The position numbers and the translations under genes are program-made. Below are positions 16,366-24,947 of a stretch of DNA of 64,000 bases, piece after piece; within the stretch, counting starts at the first letter, position 1; each line of letters starts with the position of its first letter. The notes beneath the pieces were generated by a model. The model saw only the letters and a list, made by a program, of their open reading frames with translations. It was not told the origin of the DNA and did not search any database. Source of the stretch: Embleya sp051903075 (lineage in GTDB: Bacteria > Actinomycetota > Actinomycetes > Streptomycetales > Streptomycetaceae); NCBI RefSeq assembly GCF_051903075.1, contig NZ_CP182424.1:1-64000 (forward strand), written 5' to 3'.

Positions 16366-17114
16366 ATACTCTCGAACCTACCGGAATCGACCTTGCCCGG
16401 GCTGCGCTCAAGGCGGCACGAAAGGCAGCGGGCCAACGGGCCGAAGACCCGCCCGCCTACGCTGGCGGTCCGCGCAGGGCCGCCCGGCGATCCGCAGTTG
16501 ACGGTCGCGATCCGATCGACCTGCACACGGCACTCGAGGACCTGATGTCCGCTCGGGCCTGGGAAATTGCCGCAGAGGCAGCCAACGTCCGCGCACTGTG
16601 GCCAGCGATCGAACCCGATCTCGCCGTCCACGTCTCCGCCGTCGGCTTCGACCCCGAGACAGGGCAACTGGACCTGCTCCCGGACTCGTCCGCCTACGAG
16701 ACCCATCTCCGATTGACGGCACCCACCCTCGTGCGACGACTCAACGAAGCTCTCCGAGTCGATGGGCTCGACGCTCGGGCGTCTGATCGCGAGACCGGTG
16801 CCGAGGTCATTCGTACGATTCGCGTACTCGCCCACGCCGGGGTCACGAGCAAGCGGAGGCCCACCTCGGAAGCGCTCGACACCCCGCATGCCAAAGCGAG
16901 CCCTCCGCGAGAACCGTCGATCCCCGCCGAGCGCAGGGCCACGGACACATCGACAACCGAGGGTTTTGGTGGGCGCACTCGACCCGATTCACCCGCCACA
17001 GACACGTTGCCGATCCTCGAGCCCATCGGCACCGGCGACTCGCCCGTCCCTAGCAGCTACACTCGCGCCGTTCGCCGAGCCCGCGCCGAGAAGGCGATGC
17101 GCAAGGTGGGTTAG
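16362..17114 (+). CDS. DciA-like (DUF721) protein, putative helicase loader
   Basis: The 250-residue protein contains a DUF721/DciA-like domain at about residues 60-130: WEIAAEAANVRALWPAIEPD, AVHVSAVGFDPETGQLDLLPD and SAYETHLRLTAPTLVRRLNE, which match the helix, strand-turn-strand, helix pattern of that domain. DciA is the ancestral loader of the replicative helicase DnaB. An N-terminal basic region (ALKAARKAAGQR) and a long disordered, Pro/Thr/Arg-rich C-terminus flank the domain. The ATG overlaps the stop of the Rep-like gene, so the two are co-translated. A plasmid-borne loader next to a Rep protein and iterons makes a self-contained initiation module. The assignment rests on motif pattern only. 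Confidence 0.68.
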   Translation: MNTLEPTGIDLARAALKAARKAAGQRAEDPPAYAGGPRRAARRSAVDGRDPIDLHTALEDLMSARAWEIAAEAANVRALWPAIEPDLAVHVSAVGFDPETGQLDLLPDSSAYETHLRLTAPTLVRRLNEALRVDGLDARASDRETGAEVIRTIRVLAHAGVTSKRRPTSEALDTPHAKASPPREPSIPAERRATDTSTTEGFGGRTRPDSPATDTLPILEPIGTGDSPVPSSYTRAVRRARAEKAMRKVG

Positions 17115-17705
17115 GGACCCGCGTGCGGCAAGCGTCGAGCCCGTGGCCCGGGCCCGGCGGCCCCAGCCGTGCTCACGAGGTGGGTGCCACGCCGGTCTCG
17201 CCCTGCCCCGTGTCGTCCCAACACCCGCCATGACCGACACGAATGACCATCCCGGCCGCCGCAGCCGACATCTTTTCTCGGCGACGGCACGGTGCCGTCA
17301 TCTCCAGGCGTCCGGCGACAGTCACGCCCAGCCGGACATGCGACACGACGCGGCCGCCGTGCCGGGCGACAGGACACCCGCTGCCCGACACAAGGCAAGG
17401 CCGCCCGACACCATCGCCGACGTGACCCGACACCGCTTCTCCGGAGGATGTGCGAGCACCACGGTGTTCCGGCACGTGTCCAGCCCCGATGGCGGGTTGC
17501 GGCCCGCAGCAGGTGCGACCCGGGCCGCCCGGCGTCCGCGCCGCCGCCAGTACCAAATTGGGCTGCCGCTTCCCGAATGACGCGTCCCGCTGAAGCAGCC
17601 AGCCAGCTTCACAACGCCACCACCCGTCACGTCTGCGTCGTGCCACGAACCCGCCATCTGTTCGGATGGCGGCTGGCCCTGTGGCAATCCGCCAACCCGA
17701 AAGAT

Positions 17706-17726
17706 GGCGGGTCCGTCGGACCCGCC
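17706..17726. terminator. GC-rich hairpin downstream of the rep operon
   Basis: GGCGGGTCC, three bases, GGACCCGCC. A smaller hairpin (CCGCCAT ... ATGGCGG) lies at 17651-17672. Either a late terminator for the rep operon or part of the origin. Confidence 0.4.
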
Positions 17727-17903
17727 GGCCCGCAGTGCCAGACATGACGGCCGCTGATTCGGAGGGCCCACACCGTGCGTTGCGACACGGAGGCTACCGA
17801 TGCCTGTCCGACCTCGACGGCGCCGTGCGCACCGCACGCCACGATCAGACGGGTGCCACGCCGGGACCTCCACAGTGCGCGGTGCGATGCGATGTCCACG
17901 CGA

Positions 17904-17982
17904 TGCGGTGCGCACGCGATGCGGTGCGGTGCGCACGCGGTGCGGTGCGCACGCGGTGCGGTGCGCACGCGGTGCGGTGCGC
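17904..17982. repeat. 16-bp tandem repeats
   Basis: Unit TGCGGTGCGCACGCGG occurs at 17925, 17941 and 17957 in perfect tandem, with a near copy at 17904 and a partial copy at 17973-17982. Confidence 0.85.
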
Positions 17983-18160
17983 AATCGCACAACGAAATCG
18001 TGTCCACCGGATAGGCAGGTACAAATCAAGTGCGCTCGAAACCGTGGGGACCGGCGCTGCCGGATGCGCTGCGCGGCCGAGGCCGCACCTCCCAAATGCA
18101 GATCGTCACGCACACCGAATCGGGCGGTCGATCCGCAGTCGAAGGCGCCCTCGTGCCGCC

Positions 18161-18355
18161 CCTTGTCCACGTCAACCGGCCTCAGTGCACCCCTTGTCCA
18201 GGCCGGGGCTGTGGCTGGCACACCCCTTGTCCAGTCACTTGCCCAGCCCCTTGTCCAGGCCCGGCCACCCCTTGTCCAGCCTCTTGTCCAGCCTCTTGTT
18301 CAGCCCTTGTCCAAGCCCGGCCTGGCTAGCTCACCCTTGTCCAGCCTCTCGTCCA
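18161..18355 (+). repeat. Iteron-like TTGTCCA repeats, cluster A
   Basis: CCCTTGTCCA-type repeats recur irregularly: TTGTCCA at 18163, 18194, 18227, 18251, 18272, 18284, 18307 and 18337, with one-base variants at 18239, 18296 and 18349. All have the same orientation, usually preceded by CCC and followed by GGCC or GCC. Short direct repeats beside a Rep gene are typical of iteron origins. Confidence 0.75.
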
Positions 18356-18673
18356 GGCGGCAGCCATTCCCAAAGCGGCAGTTGTCTGCGGCCGCGCACC
18401 GCCGAAGTGGTCCCCATCCGCGCACCGCAGCCTCACGCCCAGCGGGTGCGCATGTGCGTGTCCGCCCACGCATTCCCGACGTGCGCTCTTCGCGAGAGTC
18501 CCCGGTGCCCAACGGGGCCTTCCGCCGTGAACTCGGTCAGGTGCGCGCATCGGCTGCTGCGGGAATCGAGTGCCGAAGCCCGCGCGCATTCCATCCGCCG
18601 AGGCCTCAGGTGCGCGCACGTCTTGGCGCGCCTGCAGGCGGACGTCGGGCTGATCCGTGCCACGTGCATCCAC

Positions 18674-18810
18674 CCCTTGTCCACGCACAGCAGGTGCCCT
18701 TGTCCGGTGCGCGCACCCCTTGTCCGCGCACCCCTTGTCCGGTGCGCGCACTGCGATGAATCCCCTGGACCGACACCTTCGGCGAGGGCAAACAGACGGC
18801 GGACAAGGGG
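18674..18810. repeat. Iteron-like repeats, cluster B with inverted copy
   Basis: CCCTTGTCC recurs at about 18674, 18697, 18717 and 18732, three times followed by G rather than A, and one inverted copy GGACAAGGGG lies at 18801-18810. This cluster ends just before the next gene. Confidence 0.7.
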
Positions 18811-18933
18811 GGTCAGAGCAACGTCGGTGTCACGTTCCCCGATGCGAAAAGGACGGACACGGCCGTGGTCAAGCTCCTCTCCTCCCCCGCTGGACCCTCC
18901 GAACCCCGTTACGGCACGAACACGTTGCAGAGC

Positions 18934-19782
18934 ATGAACCGCGACTGGGAGACCCTCGACAGCGACTTGCGGGCTGCCGACCGCGTCGCGGCATGGGGTG
19001 AGCAGCACCCCGAGTTCCGCGGCGTCCGGAGTCCGCAAGGCGTGGTGGATCGGTTCTCGGAACTGCACAGTCTCGGGGACTGGCACACACACGACCTGTC
19101 CCTCGCCGTGTTGCTCCGTCGAGTGGCCGGATCGGGCTACGACGGTGAACTCGCCTGGCGAGTCGCCGTTCGGGTCTTGATGCCCAAGGCGATACGGATG
19201 GCCCAGTCCCAACTGCGCCCGGGACGGGCATGGGACGACGTCTTCTCGACCGTCCTGAGCGCACTCTTCGAAGTCGTGCGGACCTACCCCCTGCAGCGTC
19301 GGCCCCGCAGAATCTTCGTGAACCTGGCCATGGACACGCTCGCACTTGCGCAGCGCACACTGGCTGCGGACTTCGACAATCGCAGCGAATTGCGTCGTCT
19401 CGCCGCGAGTGTTGCCCCAGTGTCCGGGTTTCGTGACCGCGCGCTGGTGCGCGCCGACACCTCGTCGGCCCCCCACACACAGCTGGCGTTGGCGGAGTTG
19501 CTCGCCCGGGCAGCGGAGCTCGAGCTCGTCGGCGCCGACGAGGGCGAGCTGATCGAGGGCAGCGCACGGACGGAACTCTTGTCGCTGATGACCTGGGCCA
19601 TCGAGGTGGGGGCGTTGACGGTCTCCGATGCCCGGCGCATCAGCGCCTACTACCTGGCTTGCCCGGACACGCGAACGACCCGTGCCATGGGCGCGGACGG
19701 CGCGCGCCTGCGGCAACGGGCCAGTCGAGCCGTACGACCTCTGCGCCGAGTCGACTTGGACGCCTACCGCGACGCTGCCTGA
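18934..19782 (+). CDS. Unknown plasmid-type protein after the origin
   Basis: The 282-residue product is mainly helical: MNRDWETLDSDLRAADRVAAW, a block LAWRVAVRVLMPKAIRMAQSQL, and AWDDVFSTVLSALFEVVRTYPLQRRPRRIFVNLAMD. Arrangement and composition recall sigma-factor-like or helix-turn-helix proteins often found on actinomycete plasmids, but I cannot assign a family. The C-terminal DARRISAYYLA followed by a basic stretch could form a helix-turn-helix. ATG 18934 is chosen because the upstream in-frame extension to GTG 18865 is low in conservation-like features; neither start has a strong ribosome site. It lies between the origin repeats and the secretion operon. Confidence 0.6.
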   Translation: MNRDWETLDSDLRAADRVAAWGEQHPEFRGVRSPQGVVDRFSELHSLGDWHTHDLSLAVLLRRVAGSGYDGELAWRVAVRVLMPKAIRMAQSQLRPGRAWDDVFSTVLSALFEVVRTYPLQRRPRRIFVNLAMDTLALAQRTLAADFDNRSELRRLAASVAPVSGFRDRALVRADTSSAPHTQLALAELLARAAELELVGADEGELIEGSARTELLSLMTWAIEVGALTVSDARRISAYYLACPDTRTTRAMGADGARLRQRASRAVRPLRRVDLDAYRDAA

Positions 19783-19800
19783 GGTTCGTGGCGCTCCGGA

Positions 19801-19837
19801 TGTCACACGGCGGCCCGGATCGACACCTCTAGAGGTG
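19801..19837 (+). promoter_or_regulatory. TGTCACACGG-N12-ACACCTCTAG element before the secretion operon
   Basis: TGTCACACGG (19801-19810), twelve bases, ACACCTCTAG (19823-19832), one base different from the other copies. Here the right half is extended into a palindrome, CACCTCTAGAGGTG (19824-19837). It lies 55 bases before the first gene of the operon. Confidence 0.65.
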
Positions 19838-19887
19838 ATCCGTACGCACCACCCACGTCCATGTGGCCTTCACCCGGGAGTACATAC

Positions 19888-20172
19888 GTGTCCAAGCCCT
19901 CTGTTCCTGCCGTTCAGCCCTCAGGCGGGCTCCTCGACGACGACGAGTCCCGCGTCGCCGCGGCGCGTCGACAGGTCACCCGACTGGCCGCCGCCTTGGT
20001 CCTGGAGCCACTCGACCGGGACTTGCACGAGGCGCTGCGCGCGTTCCTGGACAACGACTCCGAACCCGCCCTTCAGTCCTGGGACGCTCTCTTGAGCCGC
20101 ACCCCCGAGGAACTGCGCGCACGCATCCACGCTCTCCTCACCGCACGAGGCGACCGTCGGAGCGCGTCGTGA
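19888..20172 (+). CDS. Small first gene of the secretion operon
   Basis: The 94-residue product is unknown: an acidic N-terminus (LLDDDESRVAAARRQVTRLAAALVL) and a helical remainder (LHEALRAFLDNDSEPALQSWDALL). There is no membrane segment. The GTG at 19888 has CGGGAG seven bases upstream. Its stop overlaps the start of the TcpC-like gene (GTGA), so it is part of the conjugation operon. Confidence 0.65.
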   Translation: MSKPSVPAVQPSGGLLDDDESRVAAARRQVTRLAAALVLEPLDRDLHEALRAFLDNDSEPALQSWDALLSRTPEELRARIHALLTARGDRRSAS

Positions 20173-21353
20173 AGTTGCGGCGTCGCGATCGGGAGAAGAC
20201 GAAGTCCTCCCGGCAAGGCGACGTCCTGGTCGAAACGGACGAAGACGCAACGCCGTACGAGGCCAGCAGCGCCGGATGGCGCACGAACACGACGACGCTC
20301 TCGGGCGTGGCCCGCCTGGCGCGGCTCGGCGCGTGGGCTCTGGTCGCGTCGGGCCCGTTGCTCGGAATCGCCGCGCTCTCGGGCTCTTCCGGTCAGGCCC
20401 ACCCCGCCCCCAGGGCGGCGGCTGCGCCGCCTGCGGCATCCGACACGGGCCCCTCCGGCTTCGCCCTGCTCTATGTGGCCGCCTACGTGGAAGCCGGCAA
20501 CGGCACCGAGGCCAGCCTCGCCCCGTACTACGCCGGCTCGGTTGTTCTGGGCCACAACGCCAGCGCGCGAACGGCCACGCGCACGGTCATCGTCTCGAGT
20601 CGAGAAGTGCAGCCGGGCTACTGGTCGGTCACGGTGGCCGTACGAATCGGGTTGCGGAACAAGGCCGGCGAGGTCGTCGACGCGGGCGTGCAGTTCTATC
20701 GGGTCGGGGTTCAGGCCGTTGGACCGGCTGCCGCCGGGGGCACCGCTGCCCCGGGCGATGCGCAAGTGGGATACGCAGCCACCTCGCTGCCGGCACAAGT
20801 GGCCGCGCCTGCCGCGTTCAAGCCCAGCGGATTGGGCTACGTCACCTCGCGAGGCAGCGGTGCCTCCGATCCCGCCACCGGCACCGCCCGCTCTTTCTTG
20901 CAGGCATACCTGGCCGGACGTGGGGAGCTCGATCGCTACACCTCGCCCGGCGTAAGGCTGCGGCCGATCAGCCCCAGTCCCTACACCGATGTCGAGGTCA
21001 CAAGTGTCGACGACGACTCCACCGGTGTGGCGGACCAAAAGGTCCCGGCCGACGGGGCGTTGCGGCGGCTCTTGGTTCGCGTCGACGCCCTGGACGCCTT
21101 CGGCGCGCGGTACCCGCTGACGTACGCCCTGGAGCTGCGGTCTCGCGGCGGCCGTTGGGAGGTGGCTCTCCTCGACGACGCCCCCATCCTGCGACCGGAC
21201 GCCAAGCCCGCTCCCGCACCCGTCCCCACAGCCCCGGCGTCGGCCGCGCCCTCCCTGGGCGCGTCGGCTTCCTCGCCCCCTGCTCCGCGCGAATCTGCGG
21301 CGCCTCCGACCAGCGGCACCGGCGGTTCCCCGTCGGCGCCTCAGAGTTCCTAG
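20169..21353 (+). CDS. TcpC/VirB8-like conjugal transfer protein
   Basis: The 394-residue protein has a basic cytosolic N-terminus, one membrane helix (about residues 50-75, LGAWALVASGPLLGIAALSG) and a large outer part with two NTF2-like modules: one around FALLYVAAYVEAGNG to YWSVTVAVRIGLRN, and a second around ARSFLQAYLAGRGELDRYTSPG to YPLTYALELRSRGGRWEVALL. This is the architecture of TcpC, the VirB8 counterpart of Gram-positive conjugation machines, which scaffolds the channel at the membrane. The C-terminus is a Pro/Ser/Ala-rich tail. The GTG start overlaps the upstream stop. Confidence 0.78.
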   Translation: MKLRRRDREKTKSSRQGDVLVETDEDATPYEASSAGWRTNTTTLSGVARLARLGAWALVASGPLLGIAALSGSSGQAHPAPRAAAAPPAASDTGPSGFALLYVAAYVEAGNGTEASLAPYYAGSVVLGHNASARTATRTVIVSSREVQPGYWSVTVAVRIGLRNKAGEVVDAGVQFYRVGVQAVGPAAAGGTAAPGDAQVGYAATSLPAQVAAPAAFKPSGLGYVTSRGSGASDPATGTARSFLQAYLAGRGELDRYTSPGVRLRPISPSPYTDVEVTSVDDDSTGVADQKVPADGALRRLLVRVDALDAFGARYPLTYALELRSRGGRWEVALLDDAPILRPDAKPAPAPVPTAPASAAPSLGASASSPPAPRESAAPPTSGTGGSPSAPQSS

Positions 21354-21369
21354 TGCAAGGGAATCCACG

Positions 21370-21705
21370 ATGAACACTGTCAACGACCCCAACACCATCG
21401 TCCTGGCCGGCGACGTACTGACCTGGGCGACCCAGAAGACCAGTGCGATCGACGTCCTCGTCAAGATGGTGGCCGGCGTCATGGTCGTCATCGCCGTCCT
21501 CAGCGCGTACTGGCGTACCAAGAGTTGGGTCGCCACCTTGGTGGCCTTCGTCCTGGGAGCGTTGGTGCTCTGGGGGATCATGAACATGCCGAGCCTGCGC
21601 GACAAGGTGGGCTCGGAGATCGACGAGAAGCAGTCCGCGGGCGTGTCGATAAGTGTGATGCACGTCCGGGTGCAGGGGCCTGCCGATCTCGGGACGCTGC
21701 TGTGA
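21370..21705 (+). CDS. Small membrane protein of the secretion operon
   Basis: The 111-residue protein has two predicted membrane helices (IDVLVKMVAGVMVVIAVLSAY in pieces, about 27-47, and SWVATLVAFVLGALVLWGIM, about 52-71) and a short charged C-terminal tail. Its position between the TcpC-like and TcpE-like genes corresponds to the small membrane subunits (VirB2/VirB3-type or ConC-type) of related operons. Its stop overlaps the start of the next gene. Confidence 0.7.
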   Translation: MNTVNDPNTIVLAGDVLTWATQKTSAIDVLVKMVAGVMVVIAVLSAYWRTKSWVATLVAFVLGALVLWGIMNMPSLRDKVGSEIDEKQSAGVSISVMHVRVQGPADLGTLL

Positions 21706-22301
21706 CCGCCTCCGAGGAGGAGCTCGTGGGGCGGTCCTACACACGCGCGCGCAAACACCCGCTCGTCATCGGCAAGCTTCCGGGGGCCGGGCGGCTCCCG
21801 GGCGGTCCCTACACGATCACCCAGATCGTGACCATGGTCGTGGTCTTCGTCGTGCTCGTGATCACCCGGCAACTATGGGCCCGCTTCGGCCTGTTGAACG
21901 TTCTGGTCATGGTCGTTGTCCCGTGGGGCCTGGCATGGGTGCTGCGTTATGCCCGCCTGGACGGAAGGGATCCGGCACGGGCTCTGCGGAGCCTGATGAC
22001 CTACGCGTCGACTCCCGCCGACGGTCGACTGGCGGGCCGACCTCAGCGAAGGGCGCGACAACAAGTACTCGGCGCCGCGTGCTCTGTTCGGATACGCCAG
22101 GACGAGCGGCCTGCCGGTGATCCGAGCCGGGAGCCGGCCGGCGCCACCTCCGGTCGGGGTACACACGCCTCTTCCCGCCCGGCACGACCGACCACTGCCT
22201 CGCCGCCGCGTCGGGACGCCGACGTGGGCGACGCGAGCGTGCAGGTACCTGCGGCACGCACAGGGCTGCAAGGCCTGCTCGCCTCGCTCGACGAGCGCTG
22301 A
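21702..22301 (+). CDS. TcpE/VirB3-like conjugal transfer protein
   Basis: The 199-residue protein begins with SYTRARKHPLVIGKLPG and RLPGGPYTITQI, a pattern seen in TcpE-type subunits, followed by two membrane helices (TMVVVFVVLVITRQLW and LLNVLVMVVVPWGLAWVL). These subunits pair with the VirB4 ATPase in the ICEBs1 family. The C-terminal 100 residues are hydrophilic and Arg/Pro-rich. The GTG start overlaps the preceding stop. Confidence 0.68.
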   Translation: MTASEEELVGRSYTRARKHPLVIGKLPGAGRLPGGPYTITQIVTMVVVFVVLVITRQLWARFGLLNVLVMVVVPWGLAWVLRYARLDGRDPARALRSLMTYASTPADGRLAGRPQRRARQQVLGAACSVRIRQDERPAGDPSREPAGATSGRGTHASSRPARPTTASPPRRDADVGDASVQVPAARTGLQGLLASLDER

Positions 22302-22346
22302 CCCCCGCCGCGTATACCCGTTCCGTCGCTTTCCAGAGGACTTTCC

Positions 22347-24947
22347 ATGCGTCTGCCCATCCGGCACATCAGCGGCCACCTGATCTGGACCACCAACGCC
22401 GCGGTATGGGGCGTGTGGAAGGTCGACACGGAGAACTACACCCACGCATCACGCGCCACCAAGAGGGAACGCCTCGACGCGTTGGAGGCTCTCTTCAAGG
22501 CTTTGCGCGGCGAGGTGCTCCTGCTGTCCTTGTGCCCCCAGGTCGACGCCGCGTCTGTCGTCACCCGCATGACGGCCGGCGTCGACCTGGATAAATCCCC
22601 CGAGTACATCGACCTGTCCTTGAAAGTCCTGGACCAGCTCGAGGATCTCGAGCTCACCGGTCGCGTGGACTTCCTGGCAGTGCCACTGGCGCATACCGAC
22701 GTCAAGGAGACCGCCCGCGCCGTCGCTTCCGCGGCGCAGACGGGTGTGATGGCTGCCCTGGGCCTGCCGATCACGCCGGTGAGTGCCAAGGAAGAGGACA
22801 GTCGGATCAAGCAGGCCGCCCGGGTATCCGCCTCGTGGCCCTCGGGGATCAGGCTCCGCCCGGCCACCGAGGCGGAGATCCTGTGGATCTACGGACACAG
22901 CGCCCGCCGGGGCGTCGAGGAACCCCTGTTGCCCGAGGAGGGCTCTCCGAGGTCCCTGCTCGGACGCGGCCACACGATCGCCGCCCACACCCAGGTCGTC
23001 CTCGACGAGGGCGGCCGCAGAGACCGCACGTCGCGGTCTCCCACGAACCCGTTCCGTCACCGCTATCTCAAGGCCGTCACCGAGCATGGCGAGGGCTATC
23101 AGGCGTTCTCCGTGCTCAGCGAAATGCCCGAGGCCTTCCTCTTCCCGGGGAGCGAGTACTTGGCGGCGCTCGACGATTTCGGCTTCCCGATCGACTGGGC
23201 CGCGCGCCTGCACATCGAGACGGGGGCCAAGGCCGAGCCCAAATCCCGCCGTCAGCAGCGCGAACTCGCCCACCAGTACCAGGAGTACGACGGTGAGACT
23301 GCGGGGGCACCCGCATCGCTGGGCAAGGCCAGTCAGGCGCTGGACGAGTACCGCGATCGACTGACCGCGTCGCAGACCGAGGTCGAGATCCGCGCGTCGG
23401 TGATCACGTGTGTGTGGGGCGCGGATCCCGACGAGGCGAACGAGAAGGCGGCCAGCCTGGCCAACCATTTCGGCGGAAACGAGTACACCCTGGTCCGACC
23501 GGTCGGCGACCAGGTCGCGCTCTTCCACGCCATGCTGCCGGGCATCAAGACCCCGAGGCCGGTCCTGGACTACACCCAGTACATGCTCGCCCGCGATTTC
23601 GCGATGGCCATGCCGTTCTGCGGCTCGTCCCTCGGCGACGACACCGGTTCCCTGTTCGGCCTGCAACTGTCCGGTGGCGGAGTCCGGCCCGTCCTGGTCG
23701 ACTTCAGCCACGGCCCGCGTGTCAACGCGTCCGCCTCGGCCGCTTTCGTCGGAGAGCTGGGAAGCGGCAAGTCCGTCGCGATGAAGACCGCGATGCACTC
23801 GATCCTGTCCACCGGCCATCGCGAGGGCACCGCGAACTCCCGCGGCCGCGCCCTGGTGATCGACCGCACCCCCCAGCAGGAGTGGAGCCGATTCACCGCC
23901 GCCTGTCCCGGCACCACCCAGATCATCCAGCTCGACGAGAACGCCGGCATCTCCCTCGACCCCTTGCGGGTCTTCCGCGGACCTCGAGCAGCGCGCTACA
24001 CCGAGTCGTTCTTGACGCCGCTGTTGGACATCGGCTCGATGAGCATCGAGGGCGTCACCCTGGCCGAGGCCATCGAGGCCACCCGACGCGGCCCCGACCC
24101 CAGCATGAGCGCCCTGGTCGAGACCTTGAACACCCGGGCCAAGACTCCCGACCCGGAGGAGCCCAACGACAGCGCGGTGCGGGCCGCCGCGTCCGAATTG
24201 GTGCGCACGATGCGAGCCCTGGCCAAGAAGGACCTGGGGAGGGTGATCTTCGACCGCGCCCTGCCCGTCGTCCAGGTCAGCGACGCCGACTCCATCGTGT
24301 TCGCGGTCGACCGAATCGGGTTGCCCACCAAAGAAGAACTCTCCGAGCATCGGCTGCCCAGCCTCGAGGTGGAAAAGAGGTTCGGGTGGCGGCTGATGTA
24401 CCTGATCACCGCGCTGTGCCGGGAGATCGCGTTCTCCAATCCGCAGGAGTTTTGCGGAGTATTTCTCGACGAATGCTGGTGGCTCACCAGTTCCGCCGAA
24501 GGCTCCAACCTCCTGCTGGAGCTCATCGCGGACGGACGCAAGCATTTCGCCGGTGCCTTCGCGGGTTCGCACGACCCCTACGACATCGGACCCCGGTCCG
24601 AGATCGGCGACAAGATCCGCTCCCTGCTGTCGCACGTCTTCGTCTTCCGCCACCGCGGCAAGGCTCTCGCCGGGCGGTGCCTGGAGTTCCTCGACCTGGA
24701 CCCCGAGGACCCCGGCATGCTCAAGCTCCTGACCGAGAACCTCTCGCCGATCAACGTCTCGGACACCGAACGTCTCCTGCGCTCCGGCGAGTGCCTGTAC
24801 CGCGACCTGCGCAAGCGCATTGCCGGGATGAAGGTCCTGATTCCGGCGGACGAGGCAGCCGCCGACGCCATCCACACCACTCCCGGTGGCACGGACGCCG
24901 ATGACGCGCCCACCGCCATCCCTCCCCTCGAAAAGAGCACGACGTGA
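22347..24947 (+). CDS. VirB4-like conjugation ATPase
   Basis: The 866-residue protein is the motor ATPase of the type IV secretion system. It has the N-terminal VirB4/TraC-type region (MRLPIRHISGHLIWT, then a segment with VITCVWGADPDEANEKA), a Walker A motif GELGSGKS at about residues 469-476, and a Walker B stretch GVFLDECWWLTSS near residue 705, with arginine-rich C-terminal motifs (VFRHRGKAL). In known systems it powers assembly of the channel and substrate transfer at the cytoplasmic membrane. The length is typical for the actinobacterial/ICEBs1 group (ConE-like). The next gene overlaps it by four bases. Confidence 0.9.
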   Translation: MRLPIRHISGHLIWTTNAAVWGVWKVDTENYTHASRATKRERLDALEALFKALRGEVLLLSLCPQVDAASVVTRMTAGVDLDKSPEYIDLSLKVLDQLEDLELTGRVDFLAVPLAHTDVKETARAVASAAQTGVMAALGLPITPVSAKEEDSRIKQAARVSASWPSGIRLRPATEAEILWIYGHSARRGVEEPLLPEEGSPRSLLGRGHTIAAHTQVVLDEGGRRDRTSRSPTNPFRHRYLKAVTEHGEGYQAFSVLSEMPEAFLFPGSEYLAALDDFGFPIDWAARLHIETGAKAEPKSRRQQRELAHQYQEYDGETAGAPASLGKASQALDEYRDRLTASQTEVEIRASVITCVWGADPDEANEKAASLANHFGGNEYTLVRPVGDQVALFHAMLPGIKTPRPVLDYTQYMLARDFAMAMPFCGSSLGDDTGSLFGLQLSGGGVRPVLVDFSHGPRVNASASAAFVGELGSGKSVAMKTAMHSILSTGHREGTANSRGRALVIDRTPQQEWSRFTAACPGTTQIIQLDENAGISLDPLRVFRGPRAARYTESFLTPLLDIGSMSIEGVTLAEAIEATRRGPDPSMSALVETLNTRAKTPDPEEPNDSAVRAAASELVRTMRALAKKDLGRVIFDRALPVVQVSDADSIVFAVDRIGLPTKEELSEHRLPSLEVEKRFGWRLMYLITALCREIAFSNPQEFCGVFLDECWWLTSSAEGSNLLLELIADGRKHFAGAFAGSHDPYDIGPRSEIGDKIRSLLSHVFVFRHRGKALAGRCLEFLDLDPEDPGMLKLLTENLSPINVSDTERLLRSGECLYRDLRKRIAGMKVLIPADEAAADAIHTTPGGTDADDAPTAIPPLEKSTT

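Larger units (their letters stand above)
17115..18933. other. Putative replication origin region, non-coding
   Basis: About 1.8 kb with no credible gene; long open frames here are an effect of high GC and repeats. It contains two hairpins (17651-17672 and 17706-17726), a 16-bp tandem repeat block (17904-17982) and two clusters of TTGTCCA repeats. Placement directly after the Rep/DciA operon suggests an iteron-type origin. Confidence 0.5.

Noticed and set aside
18161..18355. CRISPR-like array of short repeats
   Set aside because: Repeats are only about 7-11 bases with irregular 12-35-base spacing and no cas genes; iterons fit better.
17322..18937. Long open frames in both directions over the origin region
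   Set aside because: Their translations are runs of repeated Arg/Ala/Pro/His caused by the DNA repeats; no start signal or domain.
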